27,772 nucleotides of DNA from Trichomonas tenax (Eukaryota; Parabasalia; Trichomonadida; Trichomonadidae): NCBI GenBank assembly GCA_023091735.1, contig JALKBU010000690.1, forward strand, positions 1 through 27,772, read 5' to 3'. Each line of letters opens with the position of its first letter. Within the stretch, counting starts at the first letter, position 1. Positions 26,791 through 27,772 of this stretch are shown piece after piece. The translations under genes were made by a program, and so were the position numbers. A model generated the notes under the pieces. That model saw only the letters and a program-made list of their open reading frames with translations. It made no database searches and was not told the DNA's origin.

Positions 26791-26853
26791 TGACATGTAA
26801 AAAAACGAAAGTCAACATTTTTAACACTTATTATCTGATATTTGTCATGTAAA
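26791..26853 (-). promoter_or_regulatory. TTTACATGTCA and CTTTACATGACA motifs upstream of the 80-residue ORF
   Basis: In the sense direction two copies of the window's recurring motif stand in tandem: TTTACATGACA (26843-26853) and TTTACATGTCA (26791-26801), with a weaker TTACATATCA further upstream. The nearer copy lies 26 bases before the chosen ATG. Confidence 0.4.
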
Positions 26854-27040
26854 GTTAAAAATTTGATATGTAATGTTCCCAATGAGCAAATTTTATGTGA
26901 ACTTGAGGTAGCATAACTTTATGTATGCTCGATGTATGAGCTGCCTATAAAATAATTTTTCAGATTATTATTGTCAGATTTGCAAAGTTTATACAATTCA
27001 ACTAAACCATTTCTGTTTCGAGGAATTATTGTGTGATGAA

Positions 27041-27378
27041 TTAATTGAATTTACCAAATTTCCCAGTTTTCTCATTGGATTCTCGAATCTCTCCCAGGAT
27101 TTCATTGGTAAGATTGAAATAACTTGTTATGGCCATTTCTCTTCTATTCGCTTTCATATTAGGACCCAAGCCATTAGAATAGTAATAATTAAACATTATC
27201 TGATCTGATAATCCTTCTGAGTTTTGGACTTTATATCATCAAAGTCTTCGGAAATATGATCGAGATTCTTTGCATCAGCAAACATCGTCACTCCCTCTGA
27301 ATAATTAAATATATTTGAGAAAATATAATCTTGGAATATGATTAATATAACTATAAAATATATACATAAATATTGCAT
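27041..27378 (-). pseudogene. Frameshifted secretory-type ORF pair
   Basis: A first ORF (27196-27378) starts MQYLCIYFIVILIIFQDYIF, a signal peptide or anchor, and continues to FADAKNLDHISEDFDDIKSK before TAA. A second ORF (27041-27196, 51 codons) starts at an ATG overlapping that stop (TAATG) and reads MFNYYYSNGLGPNMKANRRE, then MAITSYFNLTNEILGEIRES. The second reads like the continuation of the first in another frame, so a single frameshifted gene is likelier than two overlapping genes. Family not recognised. Confidence 0.4.
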
Positions 27379-27432
27379 ATTTTGCAATCTTTATTTGTAA
27401 TCTGTGTCTATCAAAGAATATTAAAATGCTAC

Positions 27433-27772
27433 TTATTTGAATTCTAAGACAACATTGACAATATATGAAAATTTCATGAATGATGGAATATTCTGATCAA
27501 CGCTTGCAACATTTAGAAAATATTTTGGCAATTCTTCTGGTGGAATTTCGATCCAAAGATCACATTGTTGAACGAGAATATTATCTTTTAAGAGCGGACC
27601 GGGATAATGATTAACTACGACATGGTAACGAAAGCATCCAATCGAATACCACCAATGTCCATCAATAGATGGAGAGCCATCGATAAATGTAGCACTACTC
27701 GATAGTGCAAATCCTTGAAAATCCTTATAATCGGCTCCTTCAATCTTATTATAATTAACATTTCTAGCATTG
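27433..27772 (-). CDS. 3' end of an unrecognised gene (partial, runs off the window)
   Basis: The last 112 codons of a minus-strand gene, open from the window edge to TAA at 27433-27435. It includes GFALSSSATFIDGSPSIDGH, then WWYSIGCFRYHVVVNHYPGP, QQCDLWIEIPPEELPKYF and a final hydrophobic strand FSYIVNVVLEFK. The Trp/Tyr-rich beta pattern (DGHWWYSIG ... VQQCDLWIEI) suggests a beta-sandwich domain of a surface or carbohydrate-binding protein, but I cannot name the family. Confidence 0.75.
   Translation of the reverse strand, partial: NARNVNYNKIEGADYKDFQGFALSSSATFIDGSPSIDGHWWYSIGCFRYHVVVNHYPGPLLKDNILVQQCDLWIEIPPEELPKYFLNVASVDQNIPSFMKFSYIVNVVLEFK

Noticed and set aside
26766..26882. N-terminal extension of the 80-residue ORF
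   Set aside because: It starts at TTG and reads through both TTTACATG(T/A)CA motifs, so it is most likely leader and promoter DNA.
1..27772. Introns, CRISPR arrays, bacterial operons or a prophage-like system
   Set aside because: No ACTAACACACAG-type intron ends, no regularly spaced repeats and no bacterial gene organisation were found.

Overview
The window looks like nuclear DNA of a parabasalid flagellate (trichomonad), closer to Tritrichomonas/Trichomonas than to any bacterium. The evidence is AT-rich DNA, eukaryote-only families (Uso1/p115, TRAPPC2/sedlin, UBR ubiquitin ligase, CK1 kinase, PQ-loop transporter), eukaryotic tRNAs with Pol III T-runs, single-exon genes on both strands, stops often overlapping TAAA, TCA initiator-like elements a few bases before the ATG, and many decayed gene fragments. 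I saw no trichomonad-type intron (no ACTAACACACAG branch/3' site). The species call is inference.

Layout. 1-1860: a tRNA-Asn, a decayed partial copy of it, a small tandem winged-helix gene (E2F/DP-like) and coding remnants. 1864-7860: one giant gene for a Uso1/p115-type Golgi tether of about 2000 residues. 8661-10818: a broken gene for a membrane-anchored family-11 rhamnogalacturonan lyase. 10863-11984: a CK1/TTBK-type kinase with a Cys-Cys-Cys C terminus. 13234-13620: TRAPPC2/sedlin. 14228-14845: a convergent pair of small genes, one of 54 codons with an Alba-like pattern. 15610-16620: a decayed coding fragment, a 19-nt inverted repeat and a hairpin-rich, GC-richer island that may be an unidentified structured RNA gene. 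17126-20830: a UBR-box/RING E3 ligase. 21474-22283: a PQ-loop amino-acid transporter. 22451-23031: a large imperfect inverted repeat whose loop holds a tRNA-Gln gene lacking its 5' end. 23214-24782: a ubiquitin-like/UBA protein. 24893-27378: a broken ankyrin gene, a decayed fragment, an 80-codon ORF and a frameshifted secretory-type ORF. 27433-27772: the 3' end of an unrecognised gene running off the window.

The genes do not form a pathway or operon. Themes that recur are ER-Golgi tethering (Uso1 and sedlin) and ubiquitin handling (UBR ligase and UBL-UBA protein). The best candidates for something new are the promoter-like motif TTTACATGTCA next to several starts, the hairpin-rich island at 16230-16620, the tRNA-Gln inside a long inverted repeat, and the membrane-anchored polysaccharide-lyase pseudogene.
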